In this document: in pieces, positions 52,119-61,108 of the stretch
How the letters are laid out: every line of letters begins with the position of its first letter
Numbering within the stretch: position 1 is the stretch's first letter
Origin: Flammeovirga sp. OC4
GTDB lineage: Bacteria; Bacteroidota; Bacteroidia; Cytophagales; Flammeovirgaceae
Length of the DNA stretch: 64,000 bases
Reading direction: 5' to 3'
NCBI RefSeq assembly: GCF_000812565.1
Contig: NZ_JTAM01000002.1
Location: forward strand, 124,001-188,000
Program-made: the position numbers and the translations under genes
Notes under the pieces: generated by a model
Told to the model about the DNA's origin: nothing
What the model saw: only the letters and a program-made list of their open reading frames with translations
Database searches by the model: none

Positions 52119-54023
52119 TTAAGCTTTATTTAACGAAGGATTATATTTTTTCCACCAATTCTGCAATACCAAAATTGACCACACTTGATTTTGATCATAA
52201 TTGGAAGAATTGAAGATTGTATTTTTTAAACTTTCGGTATAGTTAACGTCAAAGATACCTTGACTTTCCACAAAGTCCTTGTCTAACATCTCATTAACCC
52301 AACTCCTAAGTGCTGTTTTATAGCCATTCATCAATGGTACTTCGAACCCATGTTTGGGACGTTTATATAATTCTTCTGGGAGTAAAGTCCTAAATGCATC
52401 TTGCAGAATTCTCTTTTTCATGTTACCATGAATTTTGTATTCCGAAGGTAATCTCATTGCAAATTCCACCACTCTATGGTCTAAAAATGGAACACGGACT
52501 TCAAGACTATTAAGCATACTCATAGAGTCTACTTTATGAAGCATATCATTTACGAGTAAACCATTGAGGTCAGAGAACAGAACATCATTGATACCATTTC
52601 CATCAATGTATTGTGTTAAATGCCCCTTTCTTTCTGCGAATGAGTGTTCATCAATTTGGCTTTTAAAACTTTGTGAAAGAATACTTCTCGTAGTGTCAGT
52701 ATCTCTCCAACAGCATTGAAACCAATATCTTTCTTGAGGTGAAAGCATTAATCCATCTCCAAATTTAATGGCTTGTCTTATTTTATTTCCTAAAGCCGAA
52801 TTCCTACTTTGAGGGAGTTGTTTCAATATGGGAAGACCTGCTTTAATTACTTTAGCAATTGTACCCTGATATCTTGATTTCCATTCCCCAAGATGCTTAT
52901 TATACCCTGCAAACATTTCATCAGCACCATCACCGGATAAGGCTACTGTTACTTTCTTTTTGGTCTCTCGGCAGAGAATGTTCACGGCTAATGCTGAGGC
53001 ATCTGCGAAAGGTTCAGCATAACTGTCCAACATACCAAATAAATGATTGTAGAAATCATCTGGAGTTAATTTGAAAGCTGTATGATCTGTATTGTATTTT
53101 TTTGCGACCAACTCGGCATAGTGGGTCTCATCAAAAAGCGGTTCATCCTTATAACCAATAGAAAAAGTCTGGAGTTGTTCAGTATGTTTTGAAGCCATGG
53201 CTACTACTGCAGAAGAATCAATTCCACCGCTCAAGAAAGCACCCAAAGGAACGTCTGAAATCATTCTCTCTTGAATAGATGCTTCCATTACATTCAAAAG
53301 TTCTTTTTGAGCCTCTTCATAAGTAAGCTCCAACGGTGTTGAGCATTGTTCTTTGAGTTGATAATAAGGCTCTACAATTACCTCTTTTCCTTTGATGAAC
53401 ATATAATGTCCTTGAGGTAATTTCTTGATATTCTTAAAAATGGAATCAGGAGTTGGAATGTAGGTGAGCTGAAGTAATTGGAAAATTGAAGTAGGATCAA
53501 CTTCTTTCTCGATTCCAAATTGTAATAGTGAGATCATTTCACTACCAAAAACTACTTTATCTTCATCAACAGCGTATAATAATGGTTTAATACCCATTCT
53601 ATCTCTCGCTATGAAAAGACTATTTTCTTCATTGTCATAGATTGCAAATCCAAAGAAACCATGAAATTGATTCACGCAGTCCTTTCCGTAATGGATATAA
53701 GCATAAAGTAAAACTTCAGTGTCAGAGCTTGTTTTGAAATTAACGCCTTTATTTTTTAATCGCTCTTTTATCTCCTGGTAATTATAAATTTCACCATTGA
53801 AGACAATAGTATAACGACCAGAATCATCATGCATAGGTTGATTAGCACCTTCTGATAAGTCAATAATAGAAAGGCGTCTATGCCCCAAATGAACAAAATG
53901 ACTACTATAAACATCAGATGCATTAGGACCTCTATGGGCAATAACTTCTGTTGCTTTATGCATATGAATTGCTTGCATTCGTCCAATTTCATTGAAGGCA
54001 AATAAACCTGTAATTCCGCACAT
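52119..54023 (-). CDS. asnB: Asparagine synthase (glutamine-hydrolysing)
   Basis: 634 residues. The N-terminal Ntn glutaminase domain starts with Cys2 (MCGITGLFAF), with IAHRGPNASD and NGEIYNYQEI as substrate loops. The C-terminal synthetase domain has the ATP pyrophosphatase loop GAFLSGGIDSSAVVAMAS and SGDGADEMFAGY. VRVPFLDHRVVEFAMRLP and the KHGFEVPL-type end follow. It makes Asn from Asp and Gln; near relatives also amidate sugars or peptides, and no cluster points to that here. Size and both active sites are intact. Confidence 0.93.
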   Translation of the reverse strand: MCGITGLFAFNEIGRMQAIHMHKATEVIAHRGPNASDVYSSHFVHLGHRRLSIIDLSEGANQPMHDDSGRYTIVFNGEIYNYQEIKERLKNKGVNFKTSSDTEVLLYAYIHYGKDCVNQFHGFFGFAIYDNEENSLFIARDRMGIKPLLYAVDEDKVVFGSEMISLLQFGIEKEVDPTSIFQLLQLTYIPTPDSIFKNIKKLPQGHYMFIKGKEVIVEPYYQLKEQCSTPLELTYEEAQKELLNVMEASIQERMISDVPLGAFLSGGIDSSAVVAMASKHTEQLQTFSIGYKDEPLFDETHYAELVAKKYNTDHTAFKLTPDDFYNHLFGMLDSYAEPFADASALAVNILCRETKKKVTVALSGDGADEMFAGYNKHLGEWKSRYQGTIAKVIKAGLPILKQLPQSRNSALGNKIRQAIKFGDGLMLSPQERYWFQCCWRDTDTTRSILSQSFKSQIDEHSFAERKGHLTQYIDGNGINDVLFSDLNGLLVNDMLHKVDSMSMLNSLEVRVPFLDHRVVEFAMRLPSEYKIHGNMKKRILQDAFRTLLPEELYKRPKHGFEVPLMNGYKTALRSWVNEMLDKDFVESQGIFDVNYTESLKNTIFNSSNYDQNQVWSILVLQNWWKKYNPSLNKA

Positions 54024-54152
54024 GATCTTCTACTGGAGGTTAAAAAATGGTTGATTAAAGAACTTTACAAAACGAAATTAGCAACAAAAATCAAAAAGCC
54101 AACGAATAAAATCCATTGACTCTGATAATTATTAGAAAAGGCAACGACAGAC

Positions 54153-55283
54153 TTAAATAAATGACAACAGATAACCAAGTATACTACCTCCTAAGATGAT
54201 CCACATACTGTTGATCTTTTTAAATTTGAAAGTGATCACAATACTTAAGATTGCAATAGTAATACTTTGCCAATCCTGTAAAGAGGTAATGGTCATTTCA
54301 AAAAGTACTTTCACCATTATAGCAACTGATGCAATATTTACAGCATCTAAGAAATATCCCACTTGTTTTGAGTTTCTTAATTTTGAGATAAATGGATTTA
54401 AAATTAAAACAAGAATAAAAGAAGGGAGAAAAATACCCAAAGTAGCCATAATAGCTCCACTTACCCCGCCTAATTGAAACCCTACAAAAGTTGCAGTTGA
54501 AAGGACTGGGCCAGGAGTGAATTGTCCAATTGCAATTGCATCCATTAATTCTTGTCTTGAAAGCCAACCATTACCGACCAATTCAGCATCTAAATAGGCA
54601 AAAAGTACATATCCACTACCATACAATACCGCACCTACTTTTAAGAAGGTTAAAAAAATTGATGAAGTAGATAGACCTACAATCCCTTTTATTGGACTTG
54701 AAGTGAGTAATAAAGGTAAAAAGGCTTTTTTGTCTGTACTTTCCTTATGCTTAACATTAAAATAGAGGATACCCATTAAACCTGTACCTAATAAAGCTAC
54801 GATTTCATTGACTCCTAAAAATGAAGCTACGAAAGTAATCATTCCTAAAATTCCGATTTCAACACCTTTCAAAGCCTTCTTCCCTAATTTTAAGATTGCA
54901 CTCATGATGATCGCTAATACGGCAGGTTTAATACCAACAATAAAAGGAGCTACATTGGGAAGTTCTCCATATTCAGTATAAAACCACCCCAAAACCCCAG
55001 TAATGATCACAGCAGGGAAAATGAAAGCAATTCCTCCAAAAACTAACCCTAAAAAACCAGCTCTTTCATGTCCCACATGCATGGTCATTTCCGTTGAGTT
55101 TGGACCAGGGATTAGATTTGTAGCTCCTATTAGATCTAGGAAGTGCTCACTACTCATCCATCTCCTTTTTTCAACAATTTCTTTTTCTAACATGGCAATA
55201 TGTGCAGCAGGTCCACCAAAGGCAATACACCCAAGACGAAACATTACGAAAACAACTTCTAGTAGCTTTGATGATTTGTTCAT
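54153..55283 (-). CDS. chrA: Chromate transporter, long-chain ChrA family
   Basis: 376 residues with ten to twelve membrane helices in two homologous halves. The first half carries FRLGCIAFGGPAAHIAMLEKE and GATNLIPGPNSTEMTMHVGH; the second repeats the pattern as FLKVGAVLYGSGYVLFAYLD and AIAIGQFTPGPVLSTATFVG. Both P-G-P motifs are intact. ChrA exports chromate, taken up by sulfate carriers, using the proton gradient; some members have other anions as substrate. Single gene with no chrB regulator nearby. Confidence 0.92.
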   Translation of the reverse strand: MNKSSKLLEVVFVMFRLGCIAFGGPAAHIAMLEKEIVEKRRWMSSEHFLDLIGATNLIPGPNSTEMTMHVGHERAGFLGLVFGGIAFIFPAVIITGVLGWFYTEYGELPNVAPFIVGIKPAVLAIIMSAILKLGKKALKGVEIGILGMITFVASFLGVNEIVALLGTGLMGILYFNVKHKESTDKKAFLPLLLTSSPIKGIVGLSTSSIFLTFLKVGAVLYGSGYVLFAYLDAELVGNGWLSRQELMDAIAIGQFTPGPVLSTATFVGFQLGGVSGAIMATLGIFLPSFILVLILNPFISKLRNSKQVGYFLDAVNIASVAIMVKVLFEMTITSLQDWQSITIAILSIVITFKFKKINSMWIILGGSILGYLLSFI

Positions 55284-55410
55284 TTATAAAGATTGTTTGA
55301 TTGATAATTATAGTATTGGTATTTCCTCTATAAGAGGAGTTATTAATGAATGATGCAAAGTAAATACAATTGAATGGGTATTTTGTGGTCTATTTGAAAG
55401 GATAATAGTA

Positions 55411-55450
55411 AAAAAATAGGCATCGAGCACTTAAACCGCCCGATGCCTAT
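55411..55450 (-). terminator. Intrinsic terminator downstream of the phosphoesterase gene
   Basis: ATAGGCATCG pairs perfectly with CGATGCCTAT around a 15-base loop. On the minus strand it is followed by seven T. It lies 175 bases past the nearest minus-strand stop codon (55626). Confidence 0.88.
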
Positions 55451-55625
55451 CTGTGTCACGCTTTAGAAACTGATTTTTATTATAAAAATATTTTCAGTTT
55501 GCTAGCATTATCTCATCTCATAACTTTCAATAACAAATTAAGCGTATTTTAAACACATACAGAGGTGATGTAGATGTAGATAAATGTTGATTGTTGTCAT
55601 TGTTTTAAGTTAAGTGACTGATAAT
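55451..55625 (-). other. Gene-free stretch between phosphoesterase stop and terminator
   Basis: No coding frame is seen. It contains an imperfect hairpin (AAACTG ... CAGTTT around an AT-rich stem, 55468-55501). It could be a long 3' UTR of the phosphoesterase mRNA or carry a small RNA ending at 55411. The 127 bases before chrA (55284-55410) show nothing further. Confidence 0.35.
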
Positions 55626-56129
55626 CTATATTTTTGCTCTGAGTCCTAACTCAACAACTTTTAAATCTTTTGGTTTCCCATCCTCTATTCTTAGTCGAAT
55701 AAGTGTCCTCATTCTATGAAAACCATGTCTTCCTGCTGCTCCAGGATTGATATGTAGTAATTTCCTTTCTGGATCGGGGATTACTTTTAAAATGTGAGAA
55801 TGACCACATACAAACAGATCAGGTTTTACCTCACTTAATCGTTTTTTGAGCTTAGCGGTATATTTTGGGGGGTATCCACCAATATGTATGATGTAAACTT
55901 TTACGCCGTCTATTTCAAAAAGAGCTTCTTCAGGATATTCAGCTCTGATGGCTCCGTCATCAATATTTCCATAAACAGCTTTAGTAGGGGCTATGCTCTG
56001 AAGTTGTTGCATAACATGTATATCTCCTATATCACCTGCATGCCAAATTTCATCGCAACCTTCTAAATTTTTTAATATATGATCATCAATATAACTATGT
56101 GTATCGGATAGGATACCTATTTCTTTCAT
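55626..56129 (-). CDS. YfcE/MJ0936-type metallophosphoesterase
   Basis: 167 residues from the ATG at 56129; the longer frame starts at TTG. The binuclear metal site is complete: GILSDTHSY (D-x-H), EIWHAGDIGD (G-D), VYGNIDD (GN-x-D), YIIHIGGYPPK and VCGHSHI (GHSH). Small enzymes of this type are phosphodiesterases with broad activity in vitro. The physiological substrate is unknown. Divergent from the DUF4251 gene with 101 bases between. Confidence 0.92.
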   Translation of the reverse strand: MKEIGILSDTHSYIDDHILKNLEGCDEIWHAGDIGDIHVMQQLQSIAPTKAVYGNIDDGAIRAEYPEEALFEIDGVKVYIIHIGGYPPKYTAKLKKRLSEVKPDLFVCGHSHILKVIPDPERKLLHINPGAAGRHGFHRMRTLIRLRIEDGKPKDLKVVELGLRAKI

Positions 56130-56230
56130 GCTTGAAATGTTAATATGCTTGAATTGAATCAACTCAAAAAACTATTCAATCGTTCAATTGAATATAAAAT
56201 GATTTGAAAAACTATAACGCTGAAAATACT

Positions 56231-56845
56231 ATGAAGAACTTAATAAAAATATTAATCGTTTCAATTTCTTTTATGATTAGCTCTAACTTATTTGCTCAAG
56301 ATGCAGCATTTGAAGAGCAGCCATTAACTAAACAGGAGATAAGAGCTCAAAAAAGATTAGAGAAAAAGAAGGAAAGAGAGCAAAGAAAAATGTTAGCAAA
56401 ACAAATGGAGATGATTGCTCATGAACAAGCGGTTTATGGCATTGATAGCTCAAGTTTTGTTTTGGAAGCGATTCAAGTGTATGATCGATATGGTAATATT
56501 GAAAACGTAAATAGTAATATCAACTTTGTTAAAATAGCTGGAGATGTTGCTATTTTCCAATTAGGTTTTGATGGAGTAGTAGGCCTCAATGGTGTAGGAG
56601 GTATTACTATGGAAGGTAGAATCTCAGGATATGAGGTTGAAAAACTAGAAAATGGTAGAGTAAATGTAAAATTTAATGTGCAAGGACCAATTATGTCTGC
56701 TAGTATGAATTTTACAATGGATGGCGAAGGAAACTTTGCGAATGTAAAGGTAAGAGCACAGACTGAAAACATTGAATTAAATTTTAGAGGTCAAATTAAA
56801 CACCTCAATCAATCAAGCGTTTATGAGGGTATGAAGTTATTCTAG
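56231..56845 (+). CDS. DUF4251 protein, exported
   Basis: 204 residues from the ATG at 56231, since the longer frame starts at TTG. A signal peptide (1-23, ending NLFAQ) is followed by a charged coiled segment (KQEIRAQKRLEKKKEREQRK), and a beta-rich domain with FVKIAGDVAIFQLGF, GLNGVGGITMEGRISGYEVE and ELNFRGQIK. That arrangement is DUF4251, a Bacteroidetes family of unknown function that probably lies in the periplasm. Single gene with a strong terminator behind it. Confidence 0.82.
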   Translation: MKNLIKILIVSISFMISSNLFAQDAAFEEQPLTKQEIRAQKRLEKKKEREQRKMLAKQMEMIAHEQAVYGIDSSSFVLEAIQVYDRYGNIENVNSNINFVKIAGDVAIFQLGFDGVVGLNGVGGITMEGRISGYEVEKLENGRVNVKFNVQGPIMSASMNFTMDGEGNFANVKVRAQTENIELNFRGQIKHLNQSSVYEGMKLF

Positions 56846-56890
56846 TGCGTTAGTACAGAGTGAATAAACGTGTAATAAAGTAGGCATATA

Positions 56891-56925
56891 AAAAAAGAGC
56901 AGTTTCTTAGAATCTGCTCTTTTTT
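56891..56925. terminator. Intrinsic terminator after the DUF4251 gene
   Basis: AAAAAAGAGCAG pairs with CTGCTCTTTTTT, with a short imperfect top stem. A TTTCA tandem repeat (about 4 units) follows directly. Confidence 0.88.
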
Positions 56926-57053
56926 GCTTCATTTCATTTCATTTCTTTTGTATAACAAATATAGGATTTAGTTTGATTATCTCATGATGATAAGGAAATT
57001 ATTTCTAGTGATTTTTGTCATTGAAAGTGAATTTTGATGCTGTTATTTTAGGT

Positions 57054-57075
57054 GTGTGAATTACACTTATAGTGT
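57054..57075 (+). promoter_or_regulatory. Overlapping inverted repeats, possible operator
   Basis: GTGT-GAATT-ACAC (57054-57066) overlaps ACACT-TAT-AGTGT (57063-57075), making three evenly placed half-sites 59 bases before the YciE-like start codon. Suggestive of a repressor site; the binding protein is unknown. Confidence 0.3.
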
Positions 57076-57133
57076 GATAGATGCTGAGATTGTGTTTAAA
57101 ATAAATTGTCAATCCTAATAAAACTGAATCATT

Positions 57134-57640
57134 ATGAAACAATTTGAAGATTTAAGAGACTTATTTATCCATCAAATGAAAGATCGATATGATTCTGAAA
57201 CACAGCAAGTTGAGGTGTATCATGAATTGAGTGTGAGAGTGAAATCAGTAGGTTTAAAAAGAATTTTAGCAATATGTGAGAAAAGTGCTCAAAAACATAT
57301 AGACTTTTTAGATGAGTTATTTACTGATCTACATGAAAACCAAGTGGGAGATATTTGTGAATGTAGTTTGGGTATGATCAAAGAGATGAATATGATTTTA
57401 GGTAATACCTCTAATCATAATATTACTGATATTGCTATTTTATCTACTATTAGACAACTTCATTCTAACGACCTTACGGGATATCAAAATATTTTGATGT
57501 ATGCAGATCAAGTACATGATGATGCTATATTGGATGTGTTGAAGCAAATGCTTAAAAACGAAAAAGATTTAGACCAATTACTCGATGAAACGATGTTGGC
57601 ACTCATTGAAAAAGAACATGTGCTTGAAGCTGATATTTGA
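57134..57640 (+). CDS. YciE/DUF892-type ferritin-fold protein
   Basis: 168 residues, wholly helical. The opening FEDLRDLFIHQMKDRYDSET resembles the DUF892 (YciE) signature (F-x-x-L-x-x-L-x-x-x-x-L-x-D-x-Y-x-A-E), and helix three (STIRQLHSNDLTGYQNIL) and four place Glu/His residues as in the four-helix bundle with a di-iron site. Not all metal ligands of the family can be matched by eye. Members are stress-induced. Two Cys in GDICECSLG are unusual. It follows a possible operator at 57054. Confidence 0.6.
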   Translation: MKQFEDLRDLFIHQMKDRYDSETQQVEVYHELSVRVKSVGLKRILAICEKSAQKHIDFLDELFTDLHENQVGDICECSLGMIKEMNMILGNTSNHNITDIAILSTIRQLHSNDLTGYQNILMYADQVHDDAILDVLKQMLKNEKDLDQLLDETMLALIEKEHVLEADI

Positions 57641-57651
57641 ATTAAAATATG

Positions 57652-58986
57652 CTATGGCAACAATTGTTTGTGGGGTTTCCTTGCTTGGTTTTCTAATACA
57701 GTAACTATGAAAGCATCAGGAAACCCTTTTTGTCTTACGGAAGTTAAGATCTTCTGTGCTTCTTCTTTTGAATAGGTTTTTCCTACAAGGACCTGATATT
57801 TGTAAGCATTTTTTGATTCATCATCATAGAAAAGAAAAACAGGGTAGCCTAAGGATTTAAACTCCCTTTTATTCAGGTTTACGTCATCTACGCTTGACAT
57901 AATCTGAATTCTATAAAAATGGAGTTTAGCTAATTTTTCACTTTCCTTGTTAGTCGTAATTGAGTCTTTTGGTGTATCATTCTTCACGACTACTATTTTT
58001 GCTTCTTTTACTTCTGGTACAACCTCTTTTTTAGGTGTTACAGGAATTGTTTTAGGTTTTGGTGCATCAAACCTTCTTACATAAGCATCTTTAAACCCTT
58101 TCTTTTGAATTGTTTTTGCTAATTTATCGGCTACTTTTTTCTCATATTCTCTTCCAACCAAAAGAGCATAGTGCTGACCATCTTTATGAGGGTCAACTTT
58201 CATTTTTAAATTTCTAATTTTCTTAGATTTTAAATCAGCTGTTGGGTTCGTAGTAGATCCAATTTGCACTCTATAATAAGGGTATCGATTGTCTTTTGCA
58301 GGCCTAGGTCTTTTGTTTTCAAAATCGCGAATGGCTCTAAAAAGAGCAGAAGCAATATAAGTTTGTCCTTTTCCAGAGTTCAAGTAAGCTTCTTCTTTAG
58401 CATTACTCATAAAACCACATTCCACTAATACACCAGGCATTTCGGTGTATTGAATTACTTGAAGATTATGTCCTCTATCGTTTCTATCCTTTATTCCTCT
58501 ACTTTTTCGTCCTGCTCTTACAAAATCTTGATCAATTTGTCTGGCCCAGCCATATGAGGTTGGAAATTTCTTGCTTTGAATATGTACTTGAGTTCCATGG
58601 TAACTTTTATGAGCAAGACTATTGCAATGTATACTTATAAAATAATCCGCTTTTACACTATTCGCATAATTTACTCTTTCTTCTAAAGAAACCGTACGGT
58701 CCGTTTTACGAGTATACTTTACAACAACATTATTTACCCTTTCTTCTAAATATCCACCTAACCTGAAGGCAATATCTAAATTAAGGTCAGATTCATGCTT
58801 GTAATAACTTTTACTTCGAGGTTTACCAACGTCAGTACCACCATGACCCGGGTCAATGACAATCACTACCTTTCTGTCAAAACTATATTGTTTGTAGGAT
58901 TCACTTTGTCCAAATACAGTGGGACTAAATAGGACAAAAATGGAGACTAAGTTTAAAAAAAGATATTTAAGACGATTGGATAACAT
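57652..58986 (-). CDS. N-acetylmuramoyl-L-alanine amidase with two SPOR domains
   Basis: 444 residues. A signal peptide (1-26, ending VFGQ) is followed by the Amidase_3 domain: VIVIDPGHGGTDVGKPRSK (zinc His), KHESDLNLD (zinc Glu), ISIHCNS (zinc His) and VLVECGFMSNAKEE (catalytic Glu). Two SPOR-like repeats follow, about 240-315 (YPYYRVQIGSTTNPTAD) and 370-435 (HFYRIQIMSSVDDVN), which bind denuded glycan at division sites. It cleaves the stem peptide from peptidoglycan during cell separation. It has one of the few good Shine-Dalgarno sites of the window. Confidence 0.95.
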   Translation of the reverse strand: MLSNRLKYLFLNLVSIFVLFSPTVFGQSESYKQYSFDRKVVIVIDPGHGGTDVGKPRSKSYYKHESDLNLDIAFRLGGYLEERVNNVVVKYTRKTDRTVSLEERVNYANSVKADYFISIHCNSLAHKSYHGTQVHIQSKKFPTSYGWARQIDQDFVRAGRKSRGIKDRNDRGHNLQVIQYTEMPGVLVECGFMSNAKEEAYLNSGKGQTYIASALFRAIRDFENKRPRPAKDNRYPYYRVQIGSTTNPTADLKSKKIRNLKMKVDPHKDGQHYALLVGREYEKKVADKLAKTIQKKGFKDAYVRRFDAPKPKTIPVTPKKEVVPEVKEAKIVVVKNDTPKDSITTNKESEKLAKLHFYRIQIMSSVDDVNLNKREFKSLGYPVFLFYDDESKNAYKYQVLVGKTYSKEEAQKILTSVRQKGFPDAFIVTVLENQARKPHKQLLP

Positions 58987-58993
58987 AAAAATT

Positions 58994-58999
58994 CCCTCC
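58994..58999 (-). promoter_or_regulatory. Shine-Dalgarno site of the amidase gene
   Basis: GGAGGG on the minus strand, 7 bases before the ATG at 58986. Unusual here, since most genes in this window have only A/T-rich leaders. Confidence 0.6.
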
Positions 59000-59143
59000 G
59001 GATATTATTAATTGAATATACGAAATTACTCAGAATGCATTAGTATTTACAAGTATTCTTATTTAGTTCTTTTAATTATTATGCCATTTCGCACAAAATG
59101 TCGAACTTTGGTGCCGAAATTAAATAAGAACTCATACAAACGA

Positions 59144-59977
59144 ATGGCAGATAATAACGAACAGCAGGAAATGTCATTCTTAGATCATTTAGAAGAACTA
59201 AGATGGCACGTGTTGAGAGGAGTAGCTTCAATTTTTATTTTCTCAGTAATCGCATTTATAGCAAAATCTTTTGTTTTTAACGTCATTATATTAGGACCTT
59301 CACGCTTAGACTTTCCAACATATACATGGCTTTGTGAACTTTCACATTATCTGGATACAGAAGCTTTGTGTATAAAAAGCTTACCTTTTACTATTCAGAG
59401 TAGAACTATGACAGGGCAATTTGCCATGCACATTATGTCGTCCATCGTGATTGGGTTGATTTTCGCATTTCCTTATACTTTCTGGGAAGTTTGGCGATTT
59501 GTTAAGCCAGGTTTATACCAAAACGAACAAACAGCAACCACGGGTGCTACTTTTTTTGTGAGTCTTTTATTTATCACGGGAGTATTATTTGGGTATTATG
59601 TAGTTTCTCCGTTGGCCATCAACTTCTTGTCCAATTACCAGATTGATGAGAGTGTACTCAATGAGTTTGATATTTCTTCATACATCTCTACTTTGTCAAT
59701 GATTGTCCTTTCGGGCGGAGTGATGTTCCAATTACCAATGGTGGTTTTCTTTTTATCAAAATCTGATTTGGTTACTCCAGATAGTATGAAAGATTATAGA
59801 AGACATGCTATTGTTATCATTTTGATTGTTTCAGCTATCATTACTCCTCCGGATCCGATCACTCAAATTTTGATTGCTGGGCCAATTGTGATTTTATATG
59901 AAATAAGTATTTACATCTCAGCAAGAGTATTGAAAAGTAAACAGAAGAAGGCAAAAAAGGAATTAAGAAAGGTGTAA
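59144..59977 (+). CDS. tatC: Twin-arginine translocase subunit TatC
   Basis: 277 residues from the ATG at 59144. The longer frame adds 44 residues foreign to TatC and covers a promoter-like GAACTTTG (59103-59110). The protein has six membrane helices. The cytosolic start MSFLDHLEELRWHVLRG binds the RR signal, FPYTFWEVWRFVKPGLYQNE is the conserved first cytosolic loop with Glu, and the final LIVSAIITPPDPITQ is diagnostic. It recognises folded proteins with twin-arginine signals. tatA is not adjacent. A perfect palindromic terminator follows. Confidence 0.96.
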   Translation: MADNNEQQEMSFLDHLEELRWHVLRGVASIFIFSVIAFIAKSFVFNVIILGPSRLDFPTYTWLCELSHYLDTEALCIKSLPFTIQSRTMTGQFAMHIMSSIVIGLIFAFPYTFWEVWRFVKPGLYQNEQTATTGATFFVSLLFITGVLFGYYVVSPLAINFLSNYQIDESVLNEFDISSYISTLSMIVLSGGVMFQLPMVVFFLSKSDLVTPDSMKDYRRHAIVIILIVSAIITPPDPITQILIAGPIVILYEISIYISARVLKSKQKKAKKELRKV

Positions 59978-59998
59978 AACCTTTTTAAGAAGCATAAA

Positions 59999-60036
59999 AA
60001 AAAGCTGGATATATTTTAAAATATATCCAGCTTTTT
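59999..60036. terminator. Perfectly palindromic bidirectional terminator
   Basis: A 38-base perfect palindrome: AAAAAGCTGGATATATTTT followed by its exact complement. It ends both tatC and recR transcription. Confidence 0.93.
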
Positions 60037-60054
60037 CTTTGGAAAGAACTTTAC

Positions 60055-60660
60055 CTAAAGGGAGGTTCTTTCAGAAATAGACCTTCCGAGCGTTAACTCA
60101 TCAGCAAACTCAAGAGCACCACCAACCGGTATACCTCTTGCAATATTTGTTACTTTTAAAGAAGGAATATTTTCTAGTTGTTGTCTTATAAAAAAAGCAG
60201 TCGTATCTCCATCCAGACTTGCATTTAAGGCGAATATTACCTCATTTATATCTTCTGAATGAACACGCTCAATGAGATGTTCAATGGTAAGATCCATCGG
60301 TGTAATACCTTGTAATGGTGAAATGACGCCATTTAGGACATGATAAACTCCTTTATAAGCACCTGTTGATTCGATTGCCAAAACATCAGACATATTTTCT
60401 ACAATACATAATGTAGAAAAATCTCTTGATGGGTTTGAACATACGTTACAAAGGTCATCATCAGAAATATTGTGGCATTTTTTACAATACTTTACATTCA
60501 GTTTTAATGAAGCTATGGATGTTGCAAGGTCTTTCGCAAATAGCTCATCTTCTTTCAAAATGAATAGAGCCATCCTTAAAGCAGTCTTTTTACCAATGCC
60601 GGGTAGTTTTGAAATTTCTTCAACGGCTTTTTCTAAAGATTTTGAAGGTAGGTTGGACAC
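60055..60660 (-). CDS. recR: Recombination mediator RecR
   Basis: 201 residues from a GTG at 60660, reading MSNLPSKSLEKAVEEISKLPGIGKK, which fits the family start exactly. The longer frame (GTG at 60717) adds 19 foreign residues and overlaps clpS by 32 bases. The helix-hairpin-helix, a four-Cys zinc finger (CKKCHNISDDDLCNVC), and the Toprim domain (LCIVENMSDVLAIE) are all present. RecR works with RecF/RecO to load RecA at gaps. Separated from clpS by 25 bases. Confidence 0.93.
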   Translation of the reverse strand: MSNLPSKSLEKAVEEISKLPGIGKKTALRMALFILKEDELFAKDLATSIASLKLNVKYCKKCHNISDDDLCNVCSNPSRDFSTLCIVENMSDVLAIESTGAYKGVYHVLNGVISPLQGITPMDLTIEHLIERVHSEDINEVIFALNASLDGDTTAFFIRQQLENIPSLKVTNIARGIPVGGALEFADELTLGRSISERTSL

Positions 60661-60685
60661 GGCTAAAAGTATTGATATGTAAAAA

Positions 60686-60976
60686 TTATAAAATTTCGCA
60701 AGAAATTCCTCTGTCACACAATGCAGTTCGCATAGGTGTTAGTTCATCAAAAGTACCATTCTTAACGGCACATTTTCCATTGTAATGTATAATCCAAGTA
60801 CACTGTTCTGCTTGATGTGTAGTATGATTACAAACTTGAACCAACGCATCAATCACAGTATCAAATGTATTTACATCGTCGTTAAAAACGACTAACTCTC
60901 GGTTAAGTTCAGAATCAACCAGGGTTTCCTCCAGCTCTTGAACTTCAGTATCACTTTGTGTTGAAAACTTAATCAT
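60686..60976 (-). CDS. clpS: ATP-dependent Clp protease adaptor ClpS
   Basis: 96 residues from the ATG at 60976; an upstream ATG at 61021 would add a hydrophobic start (MIGLLFLCIKSFYFH) foreign to ClpS. The folded domain opens with LVVFNDDVNTFDTVIDALVQ, containing the N-degron pocket Asn-Asp. CNHTTHQAEQCTWIIHYNGK and a terminal strand follow. ClpS hands substrates with destabilising N-termini to ClpA/C-ClpP. It is upstream of recR in the same direction and probably co-transcribed. Confidence 0.93.
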   Translation of the reverse strand: MIKFSTQSDTEVQELEETLVDSELNRELVVFNDDVNTFDTVIDALVQVCNHTTHQAEQCTWIIHYNGKCAVKNGTFDELTPMRTALCDRGISCEIL

Positions 60977-61108
60977 ATGAAAGTAAAAAGATTTGATACA
61001 CAAAAATAGCAATCCTATCATTAATTAGCTAATTGCCTCTCTAATAACATTCGTTCTTTCAAATTAGTTTACGTAATTAGTGCAAATTCTACTAAAATTT
61101 ATACAAAA

